Assembly: GCA_944472135.2 (NCBI GenBank)
Contig: OX235270.1
Span: forward strand, 87,119,168-87,183,167
DNA: 64,000 bases
Source: Trichobilharzia regenti
Lineage: Eukaryota > Platyhelminthes > Trematoda > Strigeidida > Schistosomatidae
Direction of reading: 5' to 3'
The notes below the pieces were generated by a model. It was not told the origin of the DNA, did no database searches, and saw nothing but the letters and a program-made list of their open reading frames with translations. Position numbers and translations under genes: made by a program. This document shows positions 1 to 12,250 of this stretch, piece after piece. Numbering within the stretch: the first letter of the stretch is position 1; each line of letters starts with the position of its first letter.

Positions 1-791
1 TGATAATTATATATTATTTAAATTAATCCCAGCGTGTTAAGAAAATCAAAACAAGAGAAATTATTCCAGGAAGTTCGTAACACCTACGGTCTGAAAACCT
101 ATAATCTTATTAATGATAATTAGTGTGAATAAAGGATTGCATTGTTCGTGTTGTTTTTCCTGCTAACAATTGGTTTGAGTACAAACTGGAAAAAAATAAG
201 ATCTCAAACTGCAGAGTGTATTTTGAAAGTAACTGTATTCATAATTTGTGGGAAATGAAATTTACCTTCTTACTTCTTTCACTACGACGACGCAGTGAAA
301 CTATGTCGTCAAAGGTTTGTGTTATAAACACTTGTCTTACCAGATCATTTTTTTCCACTTCTGACTTTAGCGGTAAGGACTTATTGGTCTCTCTTGAACT
401 ATGAGACCTTAAAGAAAATCTTTGCATTTAAATTTTACTTTATATGAAGTTTCTGTTCGCATAATTCATCTTAGCTTTACAACATGCAGTAAAGTAGCGT
501 ATTTAGTTCGAATAGGCGGTTACAAATTTAAGTGTTGTTTACACTTCAATAAGATCTAAGATAAACTGCTATGAATACATTTTGCAATGTATATTATGCC
601 TGGAAATAAAACCATGTATTGTGCTACAAAAAGACACAGTAATAAGGGTTACACACTTTAACAAGATCTTTACAAAATTGTGTATACGCAGGGCAAAAAT
701 AAAAAATAAAATTTGTTCGATAAGTCAAATTATCAAGCGCATTTTAATTATCTGATTGAATAACTGTTTACATAGTTTAGGTATATATGCA

Positions 792-829
<38 letters not shown>

Positions 830-1609
830 TAACATTACAACTTCGTAGCTGAATATCTAAAAACATTTGAATAAACCAACTTTCAACTGACGTAAATATG
901 TACATAGCCTTCTTTGAACCTTGAACATAAACCACAGCTGACAAAACATGGGTAAATATATTTAGACACACTAAAATTCAACCTTAGAATGATATAAAAG
1001 CTTTGTGGGGTTCATTTTACTGTGTAGATAAATACAATTTTCAAAATCTTTTATGTGATAAACAATTAAAGTTGTGTGGCTTGTATAAATTCATATCTAT
1101 AATATAGACAGGCTAGGTTCTAAGCCCAGCAAAGAGGGAAATAAAACCAGCAAATCGACGTCCAAATATAGACAACATAATCGCTAATGAAACTGAAAAA
1201 ATTTATTTTCTAACGAAATCAGGTAATCTGAATTCCAAGACAAGGTGTGGTGAGAGTGGGCTGTTAGTCAAAATTGGTGGACAGTAGATTACGTCAATGT
1301 TGATGTCCTCAATATTGGTCTTGAGAAAAATGAGAACAAAGGCCTTGCGTAGGCGGATACAGTTAACATATAGATGATCTGACATTCAAGAAATAGTCAC
1401 AAAGAGATGCAAGGTTAACTTTCTGTGAGAGACAACCAATCAGAAGACTGTGTTTTTCTGCTAACAATAATCTATAATATGTACATGAAAATCTATAAGT
1501 ATGTGTTGATTTACTTAATAAACGATCTGTTGCCTGGGCATTGTCTTCTGCTGTTACAAAGGAACACCAGTAGTTGAAAGATCTTGGGAAGCTAGTTGGT
1601 TGATTCTGT
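1..1609. other. AT-rich stretch, no gene recognised
   Basis: Only short frames under about 65 codons are present and none resembles a known protein. The one clear structure is the AT dinucleotide tract listed separately. Probably intergenic or intronic. Confidence 0.5.
795..826. repeat. (AT)16 microsatellite
   Basis: Uninterrupted AT dinucleotide run of 32 bases, flanked on both sides by a TATGCAT-like hexamer so that the whole tract is self-complementary. Expected to be length-polymorphic. Confidence 0.95.
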
Positions 1610-1770
1610 GGTAACCATTCTTCTACAGGATGATGACAGCAAAGAAACTTACTATTATGCCTGCTATGAACCTTTAAACAACCGAGACCAGGAGAAGAAG
1701 GAAGACGTTCACAAATAACTGCAAGCAATAGTGGTCATATCTGGGATGGCGATGTCAAACAATTTAGCAT
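1610..1770 (+). mobile_element. RTE retrotransposon endonuclease fragment, degraded
   Basis: This stretch matches, by eye, the middle of the better preserved endonuclease fragment at 5.8-6.5 kb: both contain a block encoding QNDDDSK / LQDDDSK, followed by a shared stretch around AACAACCGAGACCAGGAGAAG and the segment ending in GATGTCAAAC. In RTE-clade elements this region belongs to the apurinic-like endonuclease (EEP fold) that nicks target DNA. It is frameshifted and isolated, with no RT domain nearby, so it is a dead fragment. Its boundaries are approximate; sequence to about 1.9 kb may be further decayed element. Confidence 0.65.
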
Positions 1771-3732
1771 CTGCCTCTGCTGACTATTTGTACTCAAATA
1801 CAGAGAAGGAAATGGAGATGGAATGAGAATAGGGATAGGGGACCAACGATTTGGGTATCAGAAAACGACACAGTAGAGGCCATATGAAGTAGAAATAAAT
1901 GCTACTAGATGGTCGTGGCGTCGGTTGAAAGTGATGGCATAAGGTCAAGTGCAGTAAAGGCGTGATGCTGAGGTCCTATGATTCACTTTAAACGCGAGAA
2001 ATGAAAATTAAGTCTGTAGTAACTGCAAGGCTGTTTTACATACCATATACTCAGGCGTTCATATAACCGAAAATAGAAAGAAATTCGTGACGGCAAGGGA
2101 GAATATTCTAAGTAAAACCCATGTTTAGACTTTAGTTGTATTGGTTTTCTCACATAACTAACTGTAAGTTAATCAGCACATGGAGATCTGAGGATCACCA
2201 TCCCCATTATCAGTTTTATTCTTGAATATTTTTGAACTCTGCCTATGTTTTAGAATGTTTTAAGAACCCTCTAAATTTCAGTTTCACAAGTGCCCGACTT
2301 TAGAAAAGTAACACTTACGTTATCTTAAACATTAATTTGGACAATCAAATAATTAAAAGTTTCCCAGCTGAAATCAGTAGAAGATAAGGGAGTGAAACGG
2401 AGATGTTCTACTAAAATTCTATTTACCATCCAGGCCCAATGGACCCAGTAACAATAAATACTATTAGTCATACTTCCTAGGGATGTGGTTGACTTCAAGT
2501 TTCTCACTACACTGCCAACCCTATGACTGTTAACAGTTAATTGTGGTAAACATTCATCTACTATTTTCAGAACCTTTCCACTACATCTGATATTATTTTC
2601 AAATTTTAAAGCATGCAGTAGGTTCCTGTCATCACTATGAGTACAGGTAAGTAAATGTTCTTGCTTGCTAATCTAAATAGTTCCTTGTGATTCCATTTCA
2701 TCAAGTTTACTAACACAAAGTGGAAATCGAATACCTACATAACGAAGGCCTGTGACTAGTTACTTTATGATGAAGACTCTTTCTCTTTCTAAATTAGTGA
2801 ACGTTTGTCGTTAAGACTATACTTTTCTTAATAATGCTCCTACTGTAAACGGTAACTCAGCTCCCAAAGGGAAGAAAGTGTTCACTCTTCATAAAAAAAA
2901 TACAATTCTGAGTGGAATATGTCCTGTCGTATTTGGGTCACTAGTTTTAGTGTTGAATCATGCAGTTATTATTAGTTTGGCAACCTGCGTTCATACCTAT
3001 TTACCACATTATTCTTCACAATAAACAAGTAGACATTTCGTAGATAATACTGATCACACAAAGCCGAGCTAATTTTCATTGCCTTCTTACGTATAGAATA
3101 AATGATCTCCTGAAACGAATATAAAGACTATGCGAAGATTTTTGGATAAAAATAAATTCTATTACTTTAGCTACCTTAGTTTCCCATCAGATTCACCAAG
3201 GAGTTTTTTTAATCTCTTATGCACTGTGACTTAACTGATAATCACTTGATTGTTTGTTGGGTACTTCCTCAGGAGACCAATTAGAATCTATCAGGTTGTT
3301 TTGTGCCTTATTTTTCTCACCTCATCCCTTGTGTTCCGAGTAGAACATAGAGCTTCAATCTTTCAAGTTCCAGTAGGGAATTTACTAAGGTCTTATCCAA
3401 CTTTCCTTCTTTCCTGGGCTCACTACTGGATAGAAATCTACAGGAAGTTTAGGAGTACATCGGTAGGAACCCGTAATTCTCGCGTGGTAGGTAGGCACCC
3501 TGACACCAGATTACCAACAGTAATGAGTAGTTACCGGTAATGTGTTGTAAATTGGTAAAGCTGGATATCACATTTAAACTGATTCTAGCCTGCTGCGTGA
3601 ATGCTGTTGTTACCAAATTGAAACTTGAGGGACTGTGGTTTGATGACATACTTCATCTTTACTATTTTTCAAAAGTCCAAATTACGAAGAGTTTTAACCC
3701 ATTCTAACTTCAACTCTATGGCCTTTTTGAAT
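1771..3732. other. No gene recognised
   Basis: AT-rich sequence with only short unsupported frames, apart from the possible SINE/RTE tail at 3325-3375. I see no conserved motif. Confidence 0.45.
3325..3375 (-). repeat. possible SINE/RTE 3' tail fragment
   Basis: On the minus strand this reads GAAGCTCTATGTTCTACTCG, close to the tail that ends both the tRNA-Gly-headed SINE (8.4 kb) and the RTE elements (37.57 kb). The flanking sequence does not match either family convincingly, so this is only a fragment. Confidence 0.4.
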
Positions 3733-3811
3733 TAGTTGTGTTCTCTGAGCTGGTTGATTTAATTGCGAAGCTTTCGTCGTCCTTCTGCGCAACATCTTCA
3801 GTGCAGGTTTT
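3733..3811 (-). repeat. single arm of the PLE-like terminal repeat found as a palindrome at 39.6 kb
   Basis: The sequence from the TTCTCTGAGCTGG block to the CATCTTCAGTGC block is a diverged single copy of the arm that forms the perfect palindrome at 39635-39841. Read on the minus strand it contains CTGAAGA, a possible stem-loop, then GAAAGCTTCGC. CTGANGA followed by GAAA is the conserved core pattern of hammerhead ribozymes, which are known in Penelope-like elements. The cleavage triplet is not canonical, so the ribozyme assignment is tentative. Confidence 0.5.
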
Positions 3812-5837
3812 AGTATAAAATTAATTTATTTAAATTCTCCATGAATGACGTAATTATATCTTCTGGTGACCACTATCATGATTGGTTGTTAATCCCCATC
3901 TCTATTGATCATTTTTATTGACTTGGACTTTGAGCTTTCTTGTTGTGTGATGTGCTCTTTATTAGCTCGTAAAAGACATGAGCTACAAATCTCCGTTATT
4001 TCAGTTTATGGTCTTATCTCACTAAACAGTGTATTTGCAATTTGCTAGTCTAATCTATTATAACAAAACTGAATTCATGACTTTGAAAACACAGCTAAAA
4101 TTAACTGGAAGCAAAGATGACTGATTCGTTCACACATACTTTGAATTTTTAACCTGGCTATAGTGAAGACTACGGATTGATATGACATTTTCTTGAAAAT
4201 GTAATAACGTATGAAGTAGGTTTACTGACCAAAATTAACTTCACTCACATTTCCTCACTGTCTCACCAGTTTTATATACTTAACAAATGGCTAAGACTAA
4301 GACAATTTACTGAATTATGAGACAGATTACTGGGAAACCAAATTCACAAAGATTCTAAATACATAAAAACTTTCATCTGTGGATAAGTATGTGTCTTCTA
4401 AATAATTTAATTTGTTGAATAGGATACATATGTCTGACGGGACAGTTTGTAATTAATAAGTAAATAAACTTTGTTTAAGAATACTCGTAGTCTTTAGTCT
4501 CTTCGAGAGAACTTGAAGATACATTTTTTAAAAGACAATTAGGTTGAAACTGTGTTGTTTCATACTTCATTATTCAATTTTATCAAATCCCCCATCCAAT
4601 TATACCATTTGTAAGGCATAAAAATAAGAAATAAGCAAAGAACTGATAATAAATATGTTTCCCATTTGTCAAGACTCATTTTTCTTACAAGAAAATATTA
4701 ATTAGGTTTTGAAGAGTAGAGAGTATATTTTTTGCAGACATCTGGTACATAAATTTATTCATACTACGTCTTCAGACGTGTAAGATCAAGTTTGTCGGAA
4801 CGGTTTTTTTAGCATATGTAACTGGTGCAGAAAACTTATTAAAAACATGCTGTTACTGAAAATACACTGAATTCATTTCGGAATAAAATATTTTCACATA
4901 AAATTGGTTCAAAACTGCTGAGACTGATAGTGAATTAACATTCCAACCATTTTACATCTTTGCCTAAGTTACAAAAATCATGCATAGTCTGAGCTAACCT
5001 GCAGTTTTCGTCTTTTTGTTTAAACACTCTATGCATTAGAGTCTGAATAAACCGGAGCATACTAACAAAATTTTAATACGTTAAGAAAGTCCATAACTGG
5101 GAAACTTTATACTTTATTTATTCTTTGGGAATAAATTCAACTCACATTATCGTTTCGATACAAACGTGTGTTACACAGTTCTGCAGTTAGGTGAAAGATA
5201 TCACTAAGATATTCAGTGACAACTCAGAAAACTGAGTCGGCTGACATATGGCAATAAGTGTATGCTTCTTCTTAGTTGCTTATATGAAGACAGTGAACTT
5301 ACAGTATTTTCTTAACTTATATATATACATATAATATATATATATATGTTCCAAAACTATTTGCTCTTTACTTTATGTTTAAATGTCTTGGTGATTGGAT
5401 AAAAAATTGCAACTATACCACCTATTGACTGAAAGGTTCACGAAACGGATAAACCATTTAATGTGTCATATAGATACGAACATATATTGAAGCGTATGCT
5501 TTTAAACAAAGAAACTGATAAGTGATATTGCCCATATGATGTTCACTCTGATAGATTACCAAAAATAGTAAGTAACACCGGTATCAAAATAATGTGCATA
5601 CGTTTTAAGCCAAAAAGTGTTGTGTTGTCTTCTCTTGGGTCATAGTTAGATTGCAACAGTGATGAAAGGAAAAAGGAAGGCTTTGATTTGTTTAGTGGCC
5701 ATTAAAAATTTACAATCTCCTTTTCAATTTATTGTTAAGCACGATCGACTAACTTAACCAAATCTACAGCATCACTAGTCAAAAGCCCGAAATGTGGAGA
5801 GGCTATCCTACCCAATAAAATGAACTTAACAGTCTGG
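3812..5837. other. No gene recognised; contains a TA-rich tract at about 5317-5348
   Basis: About 2 kb of AT-rich sequence without recognisable coding or repeat motifs, apart from an imperfect TA-dinucleotide palindrome near 5.33 kb. Confidence 0.45.
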
Positions 5838-6478
5838 AAGTGTTAGAAATGTGTGACAGCAGCTGAGATGGATGTGGACTCACGAAATTGTTAACTGGAG
5901 AGTCGATAATCTACTCCGGTCAACCAGACGACAACCACGAGCACACCGAGGGTGTGGCCATCATGTTGTCATCAAAAGAGTCAACTTCCAACTCTTTCGT
6001 GATGGGAACCATTCTCCTCCAGAATGATGATGACAGCAAGATTCAGCTGTCTCAAAAGGAAGGAGATTTCCAATTACACATTGCTGCGCACCTGTAAACA
6101 ACCGAGACCAGGAGAAGAAGGAAGACGTTTACAAATAAAATAACTGCAAGCCGTAGTGACAATATCTTGGATAGAGATGTCAAACTCATAAGGAGTGATA
6201 TGAATTCCAGCCAAACTGGGAGCAGACAACACAGGAAGAGAATTCACTATGGAGTGAGAGGCGCTCGCTCGGCGAAATGAATGAGAACGGAGAACTGTTG
6301 GCAGACTTCTGCGCTTTTAATGATTTGGTGATTGGTGGTATCCACGAGGCGGCAGGCGATGTGAGTTTCACTAGATGAGCGCACCAGAAGTCAGATAGAC
6401 TTCATCCGAATCTGAAGAGAGTGGAGATGTGGTCTGTTGGGCACAAAAGGATCGAGAAGAGGAGCAGATGTGAGTCCG
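5838..6478 (+). mobile_element. RTE-clade retrotransposon, EEP endonuclease fragment
   Basis: Encodes part of the endonuclease domain that RTE non-LTR retrotransposons use to nick chromosomal DNA before target-primed reverse transcription. Visible blocks in order are ESIIYSGQPDD, HTEGVAIMLSSK, GADNTGREFTM, MNENGELLADFCAFNDLVIGG and a decayed QIDHI-like stretch, all characteristic of this family. The catalytic region is spread over at least three reading frames with internal stops, so it is not functional. A near-identical copy lies inverted at 54024-54650 within a longer relic, which shows how the fragment joins to the rest of the element. The RT C-terminal fragment at 7.1-7.6 kb on the same strand may be from the same insertion. 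Confidence 0.85.
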
Positions 6479-7084
6479 TTTGCATCAACAGAGTTCAATG
6501 TAATGATGAGAGAATGTTTTAAATGTACACACTGACATCTATTTTTTACTTCTAAAGCCACTTCTGAGTAATTATATCAATTATGTCACCCCCTGTTCCT
6601 CAGTAATAGATTACTATACATTTTCGGTAAATATAAATACAACTGTATGTTGAAAATTCATTGATGTTTCAATAAAGAAATAGATTATGAGTCAAAATGA
6701 TCAATTACTAAATTAATGGCTATTGTAGGTTACGTACGGAATTCAAAGTTAAAATGTCTAACAATTCATTGTTTCATAAAACAAGGATGAAGACGTTGTG
6801 ACTTAAATGCACATTCACAAACGGACATCTACAGTGAAGTACAATGTTTGCATTCTGATGATTACAGTTTGAAAATTTTTTGTATTTATTTTAGTAAAAC
6901 ATCGCCAATAGTTTTCATTAAATAATTTCTGATAAGCTGACAGCTTTTAGTTTCATTCATTTTGTTGGTTTTTTATAGCTGTTGATGGCATACGAGGCAA
7001 AAATGTCGGCTAAATCTTTATTGATTATGGTACAGAATATTTGTTTTTGTTCGCTGAAAGATAAGGACAGTTTGTTTGACTGTT
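6479..7084. other. unassigned stretch between two RTE fragments
   Basis: No motif recognised. It sits where the RT palm of one RTE copy would be expected, but I cannot read RT motifs in it, so it is either replaced or decayed beyond recognition. Confidence 0.4.
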
Positions 7085-7585
7085 TAGTGCATTTTGTTCT
7101 ACCAGAGATGAGAATGTTAAAGCCCGGATTGGAAAGTCAAGATAGACCCTCATAAATCTGAAATCAGTTTGGAAATCTGCTATACTCAGTATAAAGAACA
7201 AAATTCTGATTTTCAACACGTTTTAAGTCAGTCAGTTCTTCCAAATAGGTCAGGAACTTGGTGCATCACAAAAAGCATTCTTGACGGCTTGTTGAAGGCA
7301 TTCATCAACAGATGCCTTAGCTGGCTGTACACTGAAGATCAGATTGCCACAGAGAATTAGCAATAATAAACTCCTGTAACGAACCAATCAAGAACCTGTT
7401 GCTCAACAAATATACTGAAGAAAATGGAGATAAGTTAGATACACGCTAAGAAGACCATCGAGTGACACCTCGCCCCAGACCCTCGAGTGGAACCCATATG
7501 AAAAACGACGAGTGGGGAATTTGCAAATCACTTGGAGGATATTATTTGAAGTGGAAAAGAAAGAAAGAAAAAGAGGGAATAATAA
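7085..7585 (+). mobile_element. RTE-clade retrotransposon, RT C-terminal fragment
   Basis: In changing frames this encodes DENVKARIGKS, then a block reading WKSAILSIKNKILIFNT, then TNQEPVAQQI and LEWNP. These match the thumb and C-terminal region of RTE proteins, and the parallel blocks in the longer copy at 36.6-37.6 kb. Stops and shifts are frequent. The usual terminal block (EALCSTRN) is not seen, so the 3' end is missing or altered. Together with the endonuclease block at 5.8-6.5 kb it may be one internally deleted insertion. Confidence 0.75.
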
Positions 7586-8214
7586 CCGATGGGAATAATA
7601 ATCATGCGTAGATTCTCCGTAGATACTGGTGATGAAATCTTACTACTGTTATTTTTAGAAGTCAGAAGTATGTTGTTAATATTATGCGCTTCGCTCTACA
7701 CTGCAAACAGAGACAGTATTATCTGAATGAATTTTGTGATTATAAGAAGCATTAGTTCTTGTAAGGTTAGTTTGTCTGGTATAAACAAAGAGTAAAGCTC
7801 TAATGGCAGGTTCACAGTTGTTACTTCCCAGTTTACTTTCTTATTTCTTCTCAATAAACTTTCAGAAGCAGACTATCAGCTAGTTTCCCACTACTTAATT
7901 AATAATTTGCATGAGTTGATTAACAGTCAAAAAACCTTTCAGTTCAAGTCCTTTCTATCATTGAAGGCATTACTTTAGAAAATAAATCTGGGTGTTAGCT
8001 GTTCTTCTTATCTTCGTTGACTATCTCATATTTTGTTGATTTCAAAAAACCCCTTTTTGCTCTACTATATAAGAAAGCTGAGAATTTCTAGCACACCTAA
8101 GCCTCTAACATTGAAATTTGTAAATTCTTGCATTCTATTCATCCATATTTATTTCTCCACCTTATTGTCCCATTAGAATTTGAAAAAAAGAAACTATTCA
8201 ATATTATGTGGTAC
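7586..8214. other. No gene recognised
   Basis: AT-rich spacer between the RTE relic and the SINE. Nothing supported. Confidence 0.4.
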
Positions 8215-8480
8215 TTTGAAGATTGTGAGCGTTGGTGGTATAGCGGTTAGCACGCTCGCCGACCATGCATATGGCCCGGGGTTCGATCCCCGGCCGACGC
8301 ATTCCTTTACCTCACTGAGCCAGAAATAATGCTGGTGAAGAGGAAAGGTTGGGCATGATGCTAGCAACCCCATCCTGTAAAAATTAAACACTGCTACAGA
8401 AACTTCAAGCCACTAGCTTGGAGCCCTATGTTCCACTGGGAACGTGAAGGAAAAATTATTATTTATTATTTGAAGATTGT
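8215..8480 (+). mobile_element. tRNA-Gly-headed SINE (family 1) with target-site duplication
   Basis: The head at 8229-8301 strongly resembles tRNA-Gly: it starts GCGTTGGTGGTATAG, continues CGGTTAGCAC, and ends with GGTTCGATCCC (box B) and CCGACGCA closing the acceptor stem. The anticodon arm has decayed, so it is a SINE promoter and not a working tRNA. The body runs to a tail reading GTTCCACTGGGAAC plus a TTATT-rich end. A 12-bp target-site duplication (TTTGAAGATTGT) lies at 8215-8226 and 8469-8480, giving exact element limits of 8227-8468. Other copies are at 31.2, 49.2, 52.3 and 63.1 kb. Expected to be transcribed by RNA polymerase III and mobilised by an RTE element that shares its 3' end. 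Confidence 0.9.
8280..8290 (+). promoter_or_regulatory. RNA polymerase III internal box B
   Basis: GGTTCGATCCC matches the tRNA box B consensus at the expected place in the SINE head. Box A is represented by the GTGGTATAGCGGTTAGC block about 35 bases upstream. Confidence 0.75.
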
Positions 8481-9264
8481 AATCAGGGTTGGTGATTTCT
8501 CCTTATCCCATTCTTGATAGACATTTAAATTCGTGTAAACAGTTGACTGAGGTCATCATGTTGTATACTGAACACTGTCTTCATTCTTAACTTTCTGATT
8601 GTACCTTTTCCGGAAAAATTACAGTTAATTTCACATGACTATACAAAAACTCAGCCAAACTCTATTTGGTACAGTTTATGTGTGGAAAAAACAAATTTCA
8701 GAAAATAACTGATAAACAAACCTGCTTTGTGATCTGTGAATACAAAGTTATTTACTTCTGGCAATTAACCGTACATTATTATTATTATTATTATGCTGTT
8801 ACTGACTTCGTGGTTATTAATTTGCATTTTTTCGTATAAAGGGTAAATCCGTTACGGTATGAAGATGCTTGAATGTTATTCTGTATAAAAACTTTATTTC
8901 GAATTTCCTCATTCTACGATCTTTCCAAATTTTTATATAAATAAATAATACAAAAACAATAGTAATGAATAACTGTTTCCGAGTGGTTAAATGGATCATT
9001 GTAAAAGCCGAAAAATGCAAAGTTTAATTCTCCACATCGTGTTACTGTAACTGGGATCGAATGCATTCAAAATTAACCATTATCTTGATGCAGCAGGAGT
9101 TATGTGGAAAGCTCTGTTTTCAGAAAGTGCTCTATTATATTCCACTTTTCATTCAGATAATTAAACAGACACACATAATATTTTTCGAAGGAGAGAAGGG
9201 AAATTACTTGCTCGTCAACAAGAGAATGTTTTCCATCAGGGAAACAATAATATGACTTAATACT
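8481..9264. other. No gene recognised
   Basis: AT-rich sequence with a short (ATT)n run near 8.78 kb. No supported coding region. Confidence 0.4.
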
Positions 9265-10340
9265 GAAGTGACAGTGATGAGAAGGTATATCGCACTATCT
9301 GAGGTACTCTACGCAAAGTTAGGCAGTCGTGTTAGGGGTTATGACTTGTCGTCCAAAGTGGTAACAGCTGGTGGTGTTCTTCGGAAGTTCTGGCTATCTC
9401 CACTTCTGTTTATTTTCGTGGTACATATACCAGCGAATTTAACTTCTATCGACTTCAATGACCTGTGGATCGGCTCATTACTAGGAAATACTTTTAGTGA
9501 CTTAAAATATTAGAATCATATTTTTCTGCTACTTGAAGACGCTAACTAAATACTAAGTCTTATGAATACTTCAGGTAGAAATCTTAGTGAGTTTGGTATA
9601 CGATTCTCTATGTAACATGATGATGTAGGACTGATAATTACCGATTCTTAGATTAAAGACTAGGGGTCAAATGGTAAAGACCACTCCACTCATCTGAGGA
9701 TTTTAATCAGTCCCAACGGAATGATTGGTGGTGTAGCACTTGCCAGCTTATATCATCTCCGACATAGACGTGACATCCGACTTTGTGCCAGACAATGTAT
9801 TATTCAGAAGTTCTCTCTGCCCTTCTTTATGGTTTTGAAACATGCCTTTTAAAAGTGAAGCGTTTCACGTGTTATGTAGTGGAGTGTGGTGAGTGATATT
9901 CAGGTTAGGTGTAAGAGGAAATGTCAGTCGAGGTTGCATGTACTGAGAAGGCTGGGATGTGTATTATGCGTGCCATGTTATCGTCTTTGCCAGTCCTCAA
10001 TATTAGTTTGGGAAAGAGTTAGACTTGCTCAAATCAAAGAATGACATTAACCCATGGTGTTTTTGACTGTTGGTTTCAAGCACGTATGCAGGTGTAGAGG
10101 TCTTCAAGACGCCAAGAACCATTTATTGGGAACTCTTTATGAAATGGTTCAAAACCATTGCCTATTCCCCGGATGCACTTTTTATCAACTTCTACATCCA
10201 TTTCGCTTTCATTATTATCCGTGTAATTATTCTTTTTCCCAAACACTCCTGCCCTATGAAATCTCTTTTTTCTCTCTCTCTCGTTCTCCTTGATGTTCTA
10301 CATCGAGTGTGGCAACTTGAAATATTGAAATTTTGTGTAA
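9265..10340 (+). mobile_element. SR2-like RTE retrotransposon, heavily degraded
   Basis: Broken pieces of an RTE polyprotein lie in order. A block near 9.35 kb reads YDLSSKVVTAGGVL...WLSPLLF, matching the RT motif before the active site (consensus VRQGCPLSPFLF). A block near 9.72-9.84 kb reads LSPNGMIGG...LYHLRHRRDIRLC. The C-terminal end near 10.08-10.16 kb corresponds to GPRDAKNHWL. These align with the better copy at 11.16-12.1 kb. The catalytic YADD box is not recognisable. Sequence after about 10.16 kb, with a CT-rich tract and TGTGGCAACTTGAA, looks like the 3' untranslated end. Non-functional. Confidence 0.75.
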
Positions 10341-11160
10341 AGTTCTACGGCAAAACAGTCAGACAAACATAAATGATTCATTATTAATTAACAAATGATC
10401 ATCAGGACACAAAGGGATGTGTTGAGTAACATAGATTTAACTAATTTGAGGCCTTGCTTAAGATAAACACCACAAATACACTTATAATATTATTAATATG
10501 AGCACAATCAAGGTCTTTCATATTCATCTAATTAGTGTCTAAAGATGCATAATGACCGTACTTACAAAACAACATAAAATAAAATAATATAATTTCAGTT
10601 CGACCCTAAGAGAATATCGTTAGAGGCATATGTAGTGTAAAAATTAGTTATGAAATCCAAATGCTCGAAAATAGTAAGTAGCTCATCAAAAGGGAATAAT
10701 TTGTGGGCCACACCGGAGAGCCCGAAACAACAGAGGGTAATTTTTTTTTTTTTCAACTGATATGTGGATCAGTGTATTGGAAGACTGTCTTACAGAACGA
10801 CGAATATTGTTATTTGGATGTGATATGAAAATGTATTCTCCAACCAAGTTGTGTTGGAGTATTTCCAATAACTATTTTTATTCTTATAACGGGTAATATA
10901 GTTTGAAATTTGTGAGTGCTAGTTATGAAACTGAAAAGGTACTTTCTAAACAAAGCGCTTTGAACTACTGTATCAAACCTACGAATCAAGCAAACAATCT
11001 ATTGACCAGAAGATTGCACACTACATGTGAATAACCGATCTCCCTAACAGAAGTCTCATTCAGTCGTTTTTTATTCTAAAACGATTTCACTTTAAATGAC
11101 AGTTTTGTGAATTGAAATAATATGCTCATTTTTTGCTAACATATCAAAGCATATTGAAGT
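10341..11160. other. spacer between two SR2-like copies; no gene
   Basis: Nothing recognised apart from a poly-T run near 10.74 kb. Confidence 0.4.
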
Positions 11161-12250
11161 TAAGTGTCGAGGGTTTTAGAGTCACGAGCAAGTATCCTTA
11201 ACTGAACTGAAAGACTCAGGAATTGACTTGTTACCAGGGAATACTCTTATGGACTTGTATGCAGATGACATAGTCCTGTTAGGGGAGGATGCTGACAGAA
11301 TGCAGAGTCTTCTGAACACCTTGAGCAGCAATCTTCGTATGTTTGGCATGCGATTCGCCCCCGTAAATTGTAAGATGCTGCTACAGGACTGGACCACGTC
11401 AACTCTTAGCTTAGTGATAGGGAGTGAAGTGATTGAACATGTTGACCACTTCACCTATTTGGGAAGTTGTATCAGCATCAACGGACTGATTGGCGACGAA
11501 ATCTCAGCACGGATCCGAAAAGGTCATGCTGCTTTCGCTAACTTACGCCATCTCTGGCGTAGGCGTGACATCCGGCTATCAACCAAGGGACGTGTGTACT
11601 GCTCAGCAGTTCGCTCCGTCCTTCTCTATGGCCCTGAAACATGGCCAATACGAGTTGAAGACATGAAAAGGTTGACTGCTTTCGATCATAGATGTCTGCG
11701 ATCTCTGTCTCACGTTAGGTGGTTTAATAAGGTAAGTAATGTTGACGTTAGGCGTGGAGTGTTGGGCAAAGAGGGAAAATCAATCGACGAGGCTATAAAG
11801 TTACATAGACTAAGATGGCTAGGTCGGTCGCGTGCTGCGCATGCCTCACCATCGCCTCCCCCGACGAGCATTATTAGCTGATATAGGTGCAGGTTGGAAA
11901 AGAGTAAGCGGTGGCCAAACAAAAACATGTCATCCATGAATCCATGAAATCCTTGACAGTTAAACTGAGTCAGGTAGGGAGATGCAGACTTCCGGGTTGG
12001 GGACCTCGAGACTCTAAGAATCAGTGGCTGGAGACAATAGGTGACATGGCTCAAAATCGTTGTCAATGGCGCAGATGTATTCAGTCTCTGTAATCTTTCA
12101 TATTGCTTTCTACCATTACTTATTCTGTTTCACTCTTATACTTGTCAGACTGTATTGATTATCTTCACTCATCTTCTTGTATACCTCTGTGTGCTATTTG
12201 GAAGGTGGCAACTCTAACTGGTGCACTTCGGTGCCAAGTTCTATGTTGAA
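11161..12250 (+). mobile_element. SR2-like RTE retrotransposon, 3' half with YADD reverse transcriptase box
   Basis: A 217-codon frame (11228-11881) is the longest in the window. It begins near DLYADDIVLLGEDADRM, where YADD (11258-11269) is the metal-binding catalytic box of reverse transcriptase. It continues through HVDHFTYLGSCIS, DEISARIRKG, RRRDIRLSTKGRVYC, LLYGPETWP and FDHRCLRSLSHVRW, the thumb and C-terminal signature of RTE proteins. The frame then breaks, and the C-terminus resumes at 11911-12093 with GRCRLPGWGPRDSKNQW. The N-terminal endonuclease and RT motifs before YADD are missing, so this is a 5'-truncated copy of the kind that target-primed reverse transcription produces. It cannot be autonomous. 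The 3' untranslated region runs to roughly 12.25 kb. Confidence 0.9.

Noticed and set aside
239..427. Small hairpin and overlapping sense/antisense frames near 280-320 with a repeated LRRRSE peptide.
   Set aside because: The shared peptide comes from a local short palindrome (TTTCACT...AGTGAAA); too small to support a function.
6186..6371. 61-codon minus-strand frame, nearly identical to a plus-strand frame at 54130-54315.
   Set aside because: It is the antisense shadow of the RTE endonuclease fragment; conservation between the copies reflects element identity, not a second gene.
8229..8301. Functional tRNA-Gly gene.
   Set aside because: The anticodon arm does not form a proper Gly anticodon loop, and the sequence continues into a SINE body with target-site duplications.
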